A DNA stretch of 64,000 nucleotides from contig NZ_JASAOF010000002.1 of the NCBI RefSeq assembly GCF_029952525.1, positions 598,309-662,308 on the forward strand, given 5' to 3'. This document shows, in pieces, positions 1 to 8,480 of the stretch. The stretch comes from Saccharopolyspora ipomoeae (GTDB lineage: Bacteria > Actinomycetota > Actinomycetes > Mycobacteriales > Pseudonocardiaceae). Each line of letters starts with the position of its first letter. The first letter of the stretch is position 1. The position numbers and the translations under genes are program-made. A model generated the notes under the pieces. The model was given only the letters and a program-made list of their open reading frames with translations. It was not told the DNA's origin and ran no database searches.

Positions 1-1
1 G

Positions 2-292
2 CTCGCCGCCGCCGGGTCCGCCGGGATCGAACCGGAATGGATCTTCGCGCGCTTCGTCGAACACGCCCGCGCCTGCGCCGAAGCAGCCGAGGTCGACGCC
101 GTCCTGGTCGGTTCGCACACGGCGCGCACCCAGCTGGACGGCTGGGTGTGGAAGCCGATCGAAGACCTCGAACTCGCCATGAACACCTGGCTGGTGCACC
201 GCACCGACGCCCGCGACGTCGTCCCGCCCACCATCGCGGCGATCAAGACCTCCGCCGCACGCCCCGACTTCGACGCCGCTCCCCCGTCGTGA
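2..292 (+). CDS. C-terminal fragment of an unrecognised protein
   Basis: This is the 3' end of a gene that begins before the window. The last 96 codons read openly to a TGA and have strong G/C third-position bias, so it is coding. The fragment contains WIFARFVEHARACAEAAEVD followed by a tryptophan-rich stretch (GWVWKPIEDLELAMNTW) and a low-complexity Ala/Pro end. I do not recognise the family, no catalytic motif is visible, and the N-terminal part is missing. It ends about 60 bases before the first operator of the TetR-controlled set. Confidence 0.6.
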   Translation, partial: LAAAGSAGIEPEWIFARFVEHARACAEAAEVDAVLVGSHTARTQLDGWVWKPIEDLELAMNTWLVHRTDARDVVPPTIAAIKTSAARPDFDAAPPS

Positions 293-350
293 TCAGCGCG
301 GCGGGGCAGAGGCGCCGTGGGCGGATGAGCTGAGCCGCCGAACACCCCGA

Positions 351-400
351 TGTTGACAGCGCTTACTTTCGCGCCTACCGTGATGTAATCACTGTAAACA
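351..400 (+). promoter_or_regulatory. Promoter with paired TetR-type operators, upstream of the epimerase-like gene
   Basis: A -35 box TTGACA (353-358) and a -10 box TACCGT (376-381) are 17 bases apart. TGTTGACAGCGCTTAC (351-366) covers the -35 box. A second copy in inverse orientation, GTAATCACTGTAAACA (385-400), covers the expected transcription start. The same element occurs at 1465-1480 before the tetR gene and as a pair at 2410-2458. The arrangement predicts repression by the TetR protein encoded at 1505-2104. The site is seen in the sequence; its binding protein is inferred. Confidence 0.75.
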
Positions 401-468
401 TCGTGGGTCGGGCGATGCCCTGCCCACCTCGCCGGTGACCGGCGGGCGCACTCGGAAGACGAGGGACG

Positions 469-1428
469 ATGCAGACCATCCTGGGAGCGAACGGCCAGAT
501 CGCGGTCGAGTTGGCTCGGGAGCTGAACCGCCGGTACACGACGGACCTGAGGCTCGTGAGTCGCCGTCCGCGCGCGGTCAACGCCGCGGACAGCCCGGTC
601 GCCGCCGACCTGCTCGACGCCGAGCAGACGAAGGCCGCGGTCGCGGGCAGCGAGATCGTCTACTTCACCGCCGGACTACCCCCGAAAACCGAGCTGTGGG
701 AGGCGCAGTTCCCCACGATGCTCCGGAACGCCCTGGACGCGAGCCGGTCCGCAGGCGCGAAGTTCGCGTACTTCGACAACACCTACATGTACCCGCAGGA
801 CGACCGCGTCCAGACCGAGGACACCCCCTTCGCGCCGGTCGGGCGCAAGGGCGAGGTCCGCGCGAAGATGGCCTCGATGGTGCTCGACGAGATGGCGCGG
901 GGCGACATCGACGTGCTCATCGGTCGTGCCCCGGAGTTCTACGGACCCGGTCGCACGCAGAGCTTCACCAACACCCTGATCATCGACAACATCAAGAACG
1001 GCAGGAAGCCCCGCGTGCCGGTGCGCGACGACCGACTGCGCACGCTCATCTGGACACCTGATGCGAGCCGGGGGTTGGCGGCACTGGGCAACGCGCCGAA
1101 GGCGTACGGGCAGACCTGGCACCTCCCGGTCGACGACAACCGGCCGACCTACCGGGAGTTCGTGGCCATGGCGGCCGAGACCTTCGGCCGCGACGCCGGG
1201 TACACCGTCGTTCCCAGGTGGGTGCTGAGCTCGGCCGGCCTCTTCTCCCAACAGGTTCGGGAGATCAAGGAGCTGCTGCCGCGCTACGCGCAGGACAGCC
1301 GCTTCGACTCCTCGAAGTTCAACGCGGCCTTCCCCGACTTCAACGTGACCACGTATCGAACCGGACTCGGCATCATCCGCGCGGAGACCCACGACGAGCG
1401 GGCCGGACAGGACCAACGCCAACAGTGA
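469..1428 (+). CDS. NAD(P)-dependent epimerase/dehydratase-like reductase (extended SDR)
   Basis: The 319-aa protein starts with an atypical dinucleotide-binding loop (ILGANGQIAVELAREL, residues 4-19), as in NmrA-like and extended SDR proteins. It continues with a Rossmann-like series (VSRRPR, ADLLDAEQ, IVYFTAG) and the segment FDNTYMYP, where the catalytic Tyr would sit. It resembles sugar-epimerase-like reductases that act on small carbonyl compounds. ATG at 469 is chosen because GAGGGA precedes it by a few bases. The gene has its own promoter with two operator copies and lies just upstream of its probable regulator. The substrate cannot be told from the sequence. Confidence 0.75.
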   Translation: MQTILGANGQIAVELARELNRRYTTDLRLVSRRPRAVNAADSPVAADLLDAEQTKAAVAGSEIVYFTAGLPPKTELWEAQFPTMLRNALDASRSAGAKFAYFDNTYMYPQDDRVQTEDTPFAPVGRKGEVRAKMASMVLDEMARGDIDVLIGRAPEFYGPGRTQSFTNTLIIDNIKNGRKPRVPVRDDRLRTLIWTPDASRGLAALGNAPKAYGQTWHLPVDDNRPTYREFVAMAAETFGRDAGYTVVPRWVLSSAGLFSQQVREIKELLPRYAQDSRFDSSKFNAAFPDFNVTTYRTGLGIIRAETHDERAGQDQRQQ

Positions 1429-1464
1429 TGAGGGGCTGACATCGACCCGCCGGATCGTGCGGTA

Positions 1465-1480
1465 TGTTTACAGCGCTTAC
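1465..1480 (+). promoter_or_regulatory. Operator before the tetR gene
   Basis: TGTTTACAGCGCTTAC matches the operators at 351-366 and 2410-2425 with one or two differences. It lies directly after a possible -10 box (TATGTT, 1463-1468) and 24 bases before the GTG start of the tetR gene, so autorepression is expected. Within the 15-base core, GTTTACA and CGCTTAC form an imperfect palindrome around one central base. Confidence 0.7.
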
Positions 1481-1504
1481 GCGGGCTTGAGGAGTGAACT
1501 AGCG

Positions 1505-2104
1505 GTGTCGACATCCGAGAAGAGCGGCTACCACCACGGAGACCTGCGCGCGGCCCTGCTGACCACGGCGATGCAGATGCTGGAGAACGGGGAGGCCTTC
1601 TCGCTGCGCGCCGTCGCCCGCAACGCCGGCGTCTCCCCCACCGCCCCCTACCGCCACTTCCCGGACCGCGACGCCTTGGAGGCCGCTTTGGCGGTCCAGG
1701 GCTTCAGCGACCTCAAGCACGATCTGACCGACGGCCACGACTTGCCCACCTCGATCGCCGACCTCGCGGAATTCGGCGTCACCTACGTCGACTTCGCCCT
1801 GCGGCGACCGGCGCTGTTCCGGCTGATGTTCGGCAACCCCTGCGACGACTCCGACGACGAGCGGGTGAAGGCGGCCGACGCGCTGCACGAGCTCCTCGGG
1901 CAGGCCCTGGCGCACGTCGCACCCGAGGCGGACACCACCGCGCTGGCCTGCGCCGGGTGGAGCCTGGCCCACGGCCTCGCGTTCCTGCACCTCGACGGCA
2001 AACTCCCGGCCGACTCCCCCGAGGCGGTCGCCGATCGAGTGCGCTCGGCTTTCCTGGCCATCACCACGATCCAGGGCGAGCCCGGAAACCGGCGTCGCAG
2101 CTGA
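1505..2104 (+). CDS. TetR/AcrR family transcriptional regulator
   Basis: This 199-aa one-component repressor begins with the GYHHGDLRAALL signature, followed by a TetR helix-turn-helix (SLRAVARNAGVSPTAPYRHF, residues about 37-56). The C-terminal part (RRPALFRLMFGNP, then WSLAHGLAFLHLDG) matches the WHG-type ligand-binding domain. I chose GTG at 1505, with GGAG ten bases upstream. A longer in-frame start at 1457 would place the operator inside the gene. Its recognition element occurs before the genes at 469 and 2482 and before itself, so it probably controls 469-6934. The inducer is unknown. Confidence 0.88.
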   Translation: MSTSEKSGYHHGDLRAALLTTAMQMLENGEAFSLRAVARNAGVSPTAPYRHFPDRDALEAALAVQGFSDLKHDLTDGHDLPTSIADLAEFGVTYVDFALRRPALFRLMFGNPCDDSDDERVKAADALHELLGQALAHVAPEADTTALACAGWSLAHGLAFLHLDGKLPADSPEAVADRVRSAFLAITTIQGEPGNRRRS

Positions 2105-2481
2105 GCCGAGCGGCACGCCCCCGCCGCGACCTCGTCCTCCCGAACGTCAAAATGGCGATGTCGGGCGCTTTTGCCCGCATGCGCAGGGATAGCGATCCAT
2201 TGAGGACTAACCACACCGCGGCGACCGGATCAGAACTTCGGGAATAGCAGCGCCGGATCAATAAGTCCATAATGGACTCAGTGGCGCAGGGCTGAGCGTG
2301 AACGTGACCGTCAGCGTATGCGACCCGGCCCCGGAGCCGTCGAACGCCAGTTCCTGCATCGACCTCGATGTCGCCGCGTTGCACGTGAGAGCAGATGCGG
2401 CGACACTCGTGTTGACAGTGCTTACATTCGCCTCTAATCTGCGTGAGCACCGTTAACATTGCCCATGAGGGAGTTGCTCCA
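2105..2481. other. Gene-free stretch with promoter elements and a palindrome
   Basis: No convincing coding sequence lies here. The first 200 bases are less GC-rich than the surroundings and contain AGTCCATAATGGACT (2264-2278), a 15-base palindrome with one central base, of unknown role. The last 75 bases hold the promoter and operator pair of the acetoacetate-decarboxylase-like gene, annotated separately. Confidence 0.6.
2410..2458 (+). promoter_or_regulatory. Promoter with paired TetR-type operators, upstream of the ADC-like gene
   Basis: The -35 TTGACA (2412-2417), a 17-base spacer and the -10 TAATCT (2435-2440) make a near-consensus sigma-70-type promoter. TGTTGACAGTGCTTAC (2410-2425) overlaps the -35 box. 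The inverse copy GTGAGCACCGTTAACA (2443-2458) sits at the expected start point. The layout reproduces that at 351-400 (17 versus 18 bases between copies). Confidence 0.78.
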
Positions 2482-3399
2482 ATGCCCACGACGCACCAAG
2501 CCACGGTCGAGGTCGACCTCGCCGGCCGCACGGTGGAGGTTCCCCGGGACGGCTTGTTCGACCGGTACCGGATGAACACCGATCTGGACGAGGTCGCTCG
2601 CGATCCGCGTGTCAGCGGCGTGGACTTCTTCCGGAACCTGCCCAAGACCGAGGTCGAGTCGCCGATCGGCCCGACGCTCACGCCGAACTTCTACTACCGC
2701 ATGTCCTCGACCCGGCTGACGGTGCTCGCTCGCTCCCGCGCGATCCGCTCCCGCCTGCCCCGCGAGCTGGCGCCGCTGGAGGTCGCGCCGGGAATCGGGC
2801 TGATGTCGGTGATCTTCTTTCGCTACGACGTGTGCGACATCGACTTCTACACCGAAGCCGCCGTCGGAGTCGCCGTGCGGCCCGCGCGGCACGGCAAGCT
2901 CGGGTTCGTGGATCTCCTCGCGGCTTTGAAGAACGACCACCTGGACTCCTACGTGCTGTCCTTGCCGGTCAACACCGACATCGCCCAGGTCCGCGGCCAC
3001 GACGGTTACGGCTTCCCCAAGTGGGTCACCGAACTCGACGTCGACATCGACGGCAGCCGCACCACCGCGCGCGTGGCCAACGACGCAGGCGAGACCGATG
3101 TGGCGTTCTCCGCACCCACCCCGTCGCAGACCCGGTATCCCAGCGGTGAACGCGTGTCCGGCCTGACCTCGTACACCTCGATCAACGGCGCGTGGCACTC
3201 CACGTTCAGCCAGACCAACGCCCTGTCCGCGGGGAGCACCTCCTTCCCACGCGACGTCGACCTGCAGCTCGGCCGGGGACGCATGTCCGACGACGTGCGC
3301 TCGCTCAAGCCGATCCGCACCATCCGCCTCGACGTGATCACCGAGGGACAGCTCGCGCTGCACATGCCCGTTCCGCACTCGGTACCGACCAAGGCGTGA
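2482..3399 (+). CDS. Acetoacetate decarboxylase-like protein
   Basis: The 305-aa protein has the acetoacetate decarboxylase fold signature. It carries FYTEAAVGVAV (about residues 122-132), SLPVNTDIAQVRGHDGYGFPKW (residues 160-181) and a following beta strand with TELDVDIDG. Lys180 in GFPKW is the position expected for the Schiff-base lysine, and Glu125 fits the acidic active-site residue. Family members decarboxylate beta-keto acids or act as aldolase/dehydratases on keto acids, so the exact reaction is open. ATG at 2482 is preceded by GAGGGAG at a suitable distance; an upstream GTG lies inside the operator. It is first in the run to 6934. Confidence 0.82.
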   Translation: MPTTHQATVEVDLAGRTVEVPRDGLFDRYRMNTDLDEVARDPRVSGVDFFRNLPKTEVESPIGPTLTPNFYYRMSSTRLTVLARSRAIRSRLPRELAPLEVAPGIGLMSVIFFRYDVCDIDFYTEAAVGVAVRPARHGKLGFVDLLAALKNDHLDSYVLSLPVNTDIAQVRGHDGYGFPKWVTELDVDIDGSRTTARVANDAGETDVAFSAPTPSQTRYPSGERVSGLTSYTSINGAWHSTFSQTNALSAGSTSFPRDVDLQLGRGRMSDDVRSLKPIRTIRLDVITEGQLALHMPVPHSVPTKA

Positions 3400-3442
3400 T
3401 CCGGAAACTCACGTCCGCGCAACGTCATTGAGGAGTCGACTG

Positions 3443-4150
3443 ATGACCGGAGTTCTGCAGGTTCTCTCGGCCGCCCGCGTGTGGACGCTCAAGGACGGCA
3501 CCGAGCACCCGACCGGGTTCTGGGCGGAGGAGTTCGTCGTGCCGCACCAGCTGTTCACCCGAGCCGGTTGGGACGTCACCGTGGCCACCCCCGGCGGCAA
3601 GCAGCCGGTCGTCGACGAACTCAGCCTCGGATTCAGGGGCGGCGTCCTGCCGTCCCGGGCGAAGAAGCTGCGCGCCGAACTCGACCAGCTCGCTCCGGTG
3701 CTGCGCAGCCCGGCCGACCTGTCCGAGATGGATCCCGACGACTTCGACGTCGTGTTCTACTCCGGCGGCCACGGCCCGATGGAGGACCTCGCCGTCGACG
3801 AGGTCTCGGGCGCGCTGCTGACCAAGCGGTTGCACTCCGGTCGTCCGCTCGCGCTGCTGTGCCACGCCCCGGCCGCCTCCCTGGCCGCCGAGAACCCCGA
3901 TGGCAGCTGGCCGTTCGCCGGCTACGCGATGACCGGGCTGTCCAACGCCGAAGAGCGGATCAACCCCTTCGCGTGGAAGGCCAAGTGGCTGCTCGAAGAC
4001 CGCCTCAAGCAGGCCGGTGCGCACTACACCGCCGGGCTCCCGCTGAAGTCCAAGGTCGTCGTCGACCGCAACGTCTACACCGGGCAGAACCCCGGCTCCT
4101 CAGCCGCACTCGCACGCCGCATCATCGCCGACGTCTCAGGAGAGGAGTAG
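3443..4150 (+). CDS. DJ-1/PfpI family protein (HSP31/glyoxalase III-like)
   Basis: This 235-aa class I glutamine-amidotransferase-like protein has the nucleophile-elbow motif LALLCHAPA, with Cys140-His141. An acidic residue near WAEE (27-30) and the YSGGHGPMEDLA loop complete the pattern. HSP31-type members hydrate methylglyoxal or repair glycated proteins, and others hydrolyse amides or isocyanides. ATG 3443 is preferred over an in-frame TTG at 3428 because AGGAG (3431-3435) is seven bases before it. The neighbours (aldehyde dehydrogenase, ADC-like) suggest reactive carbonyl handling, which is inference. Confidence 0.85.
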   Translation: MTGVLQVLSAARVWTLKDGTEHPTGFWAEEFVVPHQLFTRAGWDVTVATPGGKQPVVDELSLGFRGGVLPSRAKKLRAELDQLAPVLRSPADLSEMDPDDFDVVFYSGGHGPMEDLAVDEVSGALLTKRLHSGRPLALLCHAPAASLAAENPDGSWPFAGYAMTGLSNAEERINPFAWKAKWLLEDRLKQAGAHYTAGLPLKSKVVVDRNVYTGQNPGSSAALARRIIADVSGEE

Positions 4151-4226
4151 CCCGGCACCAACAGGTCTCCATGCGCAGGACCTGACTGGTCGGACACCGA
4201 ACACCATCACGGAGTTGGAGAGAGCA

Positions 4227-5195
4227 ATGCCTGAAATCCCGCCTCCCATCACCCCAGTCCTCGAACCGGAAGCCGCGGAGCTGGCCAAGGCGACCGATCC
4301 GCATCCGCGCATCTACGAGCTGCCCCCGGATCAGGGCCGGCAGATCCTGCTCGACCTGCAAAGCGGCGAAGGCGTGCCGCGCCCGGAGGTCGACGAGACC
4401 TGGGTCGAGGTCGACGCCGGGGAATGGGGCACCGTTCCCACCCGCATCATCCGCCCCGAGGGCGCGTCGGGCCCGCTGCCGGTGGTGTTCTACATCCACG
4501 GCGCCGGGTGGGTCTTCGGCGACGACAAGACCCACGACCGCCTCTTCCGCGAACTCACCGTCGGCGCCGGCGCCGCGGGCGTCTTCCCGGTCTACGACCG
4601 CGCACCGGAGAAGGGTTACCCGACCCAGGTCGAGCAGAACTACGCGGTGGGCCGGTGGGTGCTGCAGCACGGCGCCGAGCACGGCCTGGACACCTCCCGC
4701 GTCGCGGTCACCGGTGAGTCCGTCGGCGGCTGCATGTCCGCGGTGTTCGCGCTGATGAACAAGGAACGCGGCGGCATCGACCTCAAGGCCCAGGTGCTGC
4801 TGTACCCGGTGACCAACGCCGACTTCGACACGCCGTCCTACGTTCAGTTCGCCGAGGGCTACTACCTCACCCGCGACGGCATGAAGTGGTTCTGGGACCA
4901 GTACACCACCGACCCCGCCCAGCGCGCGGAGAAGTACGCCTCCCCGCTGCAGGCGTCCCTGGACGAGCTCAAGGGCCTGCCCACCACCCTCGTCATCACC
5001 GACGAGGCCGACGTGCTGCGCGACGAAGGCGAGCAGTACGCCAACAAGCTGCGCGAGGCCGGTGTCGACGTGACCTCGGTCCGCGTCGCCGGGATGGTCC
5101 ACGACTTCCTGCTCCTGGACAGCCTCCGCGACACCCGCGCGGCCAACGTCGCCCGCCACCTCGCCATCGACGCCCTGAAAACCGCGCTGCAGTAG
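4227..5195 (+). CDS. Alpha/beta hydrolase, hormone-sensitive-lipase type
   Basis: The 322-aa protein has the HSL-family oxyanion motif HGAG (91-94), the nucleophile elbow GESVGG with Ser165, and plausible Asp262 (DEADVLRDEG) and His292 (MVHDF) to complete the triad. There is no signal peptide, so it acts in the cytosol on a short or medium carboxylic ester or lactone. ATG 4227 follows GGAGAGAG. It is the fourth gene in the TetR-controlled set and would release the alcohol or acid for the downstream aldehyde dehydrogenase. Confidence 0.88.
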   Translation: MPEIPPPITPVLEPEAAELAKATDPHPRIYELPPDQGRQILLDLQSGEGVPRPEVDETWVEVDAGEWGTVPTRIIRPEGASGPLPVVFYIHGAGWVFGDDKTHDRLFRELTVGAGAAGVFPVYDRAPEKGYPTQVEQNYAVGRWVLQHGAEHGLDTSRVAVTGESVGGCMSAVFALMNKERGGIDLKAQVLLYPVTNADFDTPSYVQFAEGYYLTRDGMKWFWDQYTTDPAQRAEKYASPLQASLDELKGLPTTLVITDEADVLRDEGEQYANKLREAGVDVTSVRVAGMVHDFLLLDSLRDTRAANVARHLAIDALKTALQ

Positions 5196-5329
5196 CGAGG
5201 ACCCGACGGGTTCGGCGTGGCCGCGCGCAGCGGCCACGCCGAACCGAACCACCGTGGTGCCCGATCGGCCCACTTACCCACCTCCAGCACACCTCTACCC
5301 GGTACCCCTTTCGCGCACGGAGCCAGACC

Positions 5330-6934
5330 ATGAACCCCGTACCCGCCAGCACCGCCACCACCGCTTCGACCACTGCGGGAGCGCTGCCTCCGTCGATCAC
5401 ACCGGCGGTGCTGCAGCGCTTGTCCGCCCGGGTCGCGGCTCCGGCCGAGGCCCCGACGGTCACCACCCGCGCCCCCTACACCGGTGCCCCGCTCGCCGAC
5501 CTCCCGATCTCCACACCGGAGGACCTCGAGCGCGCGTTCGCGCGGGCCCGCCGCGCGCAGGCGGCCTGGGCCGCCACACCCATCGGCGAGCGCAAGAAGA
5601 TCCTGCTGCGCTTCCACGACCTCGTCCTCCAACGGCATAACGAGGCCCTGGACCTCATGCAAGCCGAGAGCGGCAAGACCCGCCGGGACGCGTTCCTGGA
5701 AGTCACCGACATCGCCATCACCGCGCGCTACTACGCGCGCAGCGCCGAGCGATACCTGGCGCCCCAGCGCCGCCGCGGCGCCATCCCACTGCTGACCCAC
5801 ACCACCGAACTGCGCCACCCCAAGGGCGTCGTCACCGTCATCTCACCGTGGAACTACCCCCTGAGCATGGCCGCAGGCGACGCCATCCCCGCGCTGATGG
5901 CCGGAAACGCCGTGGTCCAAAAACCCGACACCCAAACCTCGCTCACCGCGCTCTGGGCCCTGGACCTCATGCACCAGGCCGGACTGCCCGCCGACGTCTG
6001 GCAGATGGCCATCGGGCGCGGCAGCTCCATCGGTGATGCGCTCATGGCAGACGCCGACTACGTGATGTTCACCGGATCCACCGCCAGCGGACGCAAGATC
6101 GCCCGCGACGCCGGTGAACGCCTCATCGGCTCCTCGCTCGAACTCGGCGGCAAGAACGCCATGCTCGTGCTCGACGACGCCGACATCGACCGCGCCGCCG
6201 ACGGCGCCATCACCGCCAGCTTCCCCTCGACCGGTCAGCTCTGCGTGTCGATGGAGCGCATCTACGTCGCCGAGGAGATCTTCGACGAGTTCGTCGCCGA
6301 GTTCGCAGCCCGAACCGAAAAACTCCGGCTCGGCGCCGCCTACGACTACAGCATCGACGTGGGATGCCTGACCAACCCCTCCCAGCTCGACACCGTCACC
6401 GCGCACGTCGAAGACGCCAGAACCAAGGGCGCCACCATCCGTGCCGGCGGCCGAGCGCGGCCCGACCTCGGGCCGTTGTTCTACGAACCCACCATCCTCA
6501 CCGGCGTCACCCCCGACATGCTGGCCCACCACCAGGAGACCTTCGGCCCAGTCGTCTCGATCTACCCCTACCGCGACCTCGACGACGCCGTCGCGCAGGC
6601 CAACGCCACCCCCTACGGGCTCAACGCCAGCGTCTGGACCCGCAACGGCGCCAGAGGACGCGCGGTCGCGGCACGCCTGCACGCCGGAACCGTCAACGTC
6701 AACGACGCCTTCGCCGCCGCGTGGGGAAGCATCGACGCCCCCATGGGCGGCATGGGCGATTCCGGCCTCGGCCGTCGTCACGGCATCGACGGCATCCTCA
6801 AGTACACCGAGGCCCAAACCATCGCCCACCAACGCGTCCAGGGCTTCTCCCCGCCCTCCGGCCTCTCGCACGAGACCTGGTCCACCCTCCTGACCAGTGC
6901 GCTGAAGCTCCTGAAGGGCATCGGCTCCCGCTAG
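5330..6934 (+). CDS. Aldehyde dehydrogenase, succinate-semialdehyde dehydrogenase-like
   Basis: The 534-aa NAD(P)-dependent aldehyde dehydrogenase carries ISPWNYP (Asn175), VQKPD (Lys198), FTGSTASGRKI, ELGGKN with general base Glu271 and GQLC with nucleophile Cys305. It resembles the mycobacterial GabD2-type succinate-semialdehyde dehydrogenases, which have an extended N-terminus as here (about 45 residues before the domain). ATG 5330 has GGAG eight bases upstream. The 135-base gap after the hydrolase holds nothing else. It probably oxidises the aldehyde formed upstream in the same pathway. Confidence 0.9.
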   Translation: MNPVPASTATTASTTAGALPPSITPAVLQRLSARVAAPAEAPTVTTRAPYTGAPLADLPISTPEDLERAFARARRAQAAWAATPIGERKKILLRFHDLVLQRHNEALDLMQAESGKTRRDAFLEVTDIAITARYYARSAERYLAPQRRRGAIPLLTHTTELRHPKGVVTVISPWNYPLSMAAGDAIPALMAGNAVVQKPDTQTSLTALWALDLMHQAGLPADVWQMAIGRGSSIGDALMADADYVMFTGSTASGRKIARDAGERLIGSSLELGGKNAMLVLDDADIDRAADGAITASFPSTGQLCVSMERIYVAEEIFDEFVAEFAARTEKLRLGAAYDYSIDVGCLTNPSQLDTVTAHVEDARTKGATIRAGGRARPDLGPLFYEPTILTGVTPDMLAHHQETFGPVVSIYPYRDLDDAVAQANATPYGLNASVWTRNGARGRAVAARLHAGTVNVNDAFAAAWGSIDAPMGGMGDSGLGRRHGIDGILKYTEAQTIAHQRVQGFSPPSGLSHETWSTLLTSALKLLKGIGSR

Positions 6935-7202
6935 GGCCGCGGTTCTCCCGGGTCTGCTCGCTGAACTGCACGTGGGGAACGCCGCTCACGTCGTGGCCGA
7001 CGGGTCGGCGCTGAAGCGTCATCAGAAGTGGTTTCGCGCTGCCCGTCCGCTGCGGTTGCGGGGTGTCGTCGCGAGTCCAATCCTGGGCTGGTCGCCAACT
7101 GCCGACCCGGGCGGTTCCCTTGCGATCTTCGATGCCGGCTCGTGCCTGGCTGCGTGCTGAAGAAGGTTCAGCGACCGCCGAAAACCTGAGGAGATGACGT
7201 CT

Positions 7203-8441
7203 ATGCCCGGCAACAAGGCCGTTGCCTACATCGAGCCGCATCGCGTCGAAGTTCAAACGATCGACTACCCGAAGCTCGAACTGCAGGACGGCCCTGGGGT
7301 CAACCCGGCGAACGTGGGCCGCCAGTGCCACCACGGGGTCATCCTGCGGTGCGTCGCCACCAACATCTGCGGCTCGGACCAGCACATGGTGCGCGGCCGC
7401 ACGACCGCTCCGGCGGGACTGGTGCTCGGCCACGAGATCACCGGCGAAGTCGTCGAGGTCGGCCGCGATGTGGAATTCATCAAGCAGGGTGATCTGTGCT
7501 CGGTTCCGTTCAACATCGCCTGCGGCCGGTGCCGGAACTGCAAGGAGGGCCGCACCGACGTGTGCCTCAACGTCAACCCGGACCGGCCCGGGTCGGCCTA
7601 CGGCTACGTCGACATGGGCGGCTGGGTCGGCGGCCAGGCCGAGTACGTGATGGTCCCCTACGCCGACTGGAACCTGCTGCCGTTCCCGGACAAGGACCAG
7701 GCCATGGAGAAGATCCTGGACCTGACGATGCTCTCGGACATCTTCCCGACCGGGTACCACGGTTGCGTGTCGGCGGGCGTCACCACCGGCTCGCAGGTCT
7801 ACATCGCCGGCGCGGGACCGGTGGGACTGGCCGCTGCGCACTCCGCTCAGCTGCTCGGGGCATCGGTGGTCATCGTGGGCGACATGAACGCCCAGCGCCT
7901 CGACCAAGCGCGCAGCTTCGGCTGCGAAACCGTCGACCTGACCAAGGACGCCTCCCTCGGGGAGCAGATCGAGCAGATCCTCGGCGTTCCCGAAGTCGAC
8001 GCCGCCGTCGACGCGGTGGGCTTCGAAGCTCGCGGGCACGGGGACCAGGCGGGCCAGGAGAAGCCCGCCACCGTGCTCAACTCGATCATGCAGGTCACCA
8101 GGGCGGCCGGGAAGCTCGGCATTCCGGGGCTCTACGTCACCGGCGATCCCGGCGGGGTCGACGCAGCCGCTCAGGAAGGGAGCCTGTCGATCCGGATCGG
8201 TCTGGGCTGGGCGAAATCGCACACCTTCACCACCGGGCAGTGCCCGGTCATGCGGTACCACCGCGGACTGATGAAGGCCATCCTGCAGGAGCGGTGCACG
8301 ATCGCCAAGGCGGTCAACGCCACGGTGATCGGCCTGGACGACGCGCCTCGCGGCTACCAGGACTTCGACAGCGGGGTCTCCAAGAAGTTCGTGCTCGACC
8401 CGCACAACAACCTAGCCGACAAGAGAGCCATCGCGGCCTGA
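7203..8441 (+). CDS. fdhA: Glutathione-independent formaldehyde dehydrogenase
   Basis: The 412-aa zinc-dependent medium-chain dehydrogenase is of the Pseudomonas FdhA type, which oxidises formaldehyde with tightly bound NAD and no thiol cofactor. The catalytic zinc site uses Cys56 (NICGSDQH) and His77 (GHE). The structural zinc site has Cys107, 110, 113 and 121 (CGRCRNCKEGRTDVC). The NAD site is AGAGPVGLAA, and the long loop VGFEARGHGDQ is typical of the type. ATG 7203 is nine bases after GAGGAG (7188-7193); an ATG at 7194 is too close. The 268-base gap before it shows no gene. Confidence 0.93.
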   Translation: MPGNKAVAYIEPHRVEVQTIDYPKLELQDGPGVNPANVGRQCHHGVILRCVATNICGSDQHMVRGRTTAPAGLVLGHEITGEVVEVGRDVEFIKQGDLCSVPFNIACGRCRNCKEGRTDVCLNVNPDRPGSAYGYVDMGGWVGGQAEYVMVPYADWNLLPFPDKDQAMEKILDLTMLSDIFPTGYHGCVSAGVTTGSQVYIAGAGPVGLAAAHSAQLLGASVVIVGDMNAQRLDQARSFGCETVDLTKDASLGEQIEQILGVPEVDAAVDAVGFEARGHGDQAGQEKPATVLNSIMQVTRAAGKLGIPGLYVTGDPGGVDAAAQEGSLSIRIGLGWAKSHTFTTGQCPVMRYHRGLMKAILQERCTIAKAVNATVIGLDDAPRGYQDFDSGVSKKFVLDPHNNLADKRAIAA

Positions 8442-8480
8442 TCGACGCACCTGCGCGACCCCGTCGCGTGACCAGGCGGT

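Noticed and set aside
435..1061. Long frames overlapping real genes throughout the window, such as the Arg/Pro-rich frame here
   Set aside because: Such Arg/Gly/Pro/Ala-rich products are typical shadows in high-GC DNA; the opposing or shifted frame has family motifs and correct third-position bias.
2264..2278. Phage or integrase attachment site
   Set aside because: No integrase, tRNA gene or second copy of the sequence is present in the window.
6972..7160. A 62-codon rightward open frame between the aldehyde dehydrogenase and fdhA
   Set aside because: Third-position bias is weak, no Shine-Dalgarno site precedes it, and the sequence reads as fdhA leader; also open on the complementary strand.
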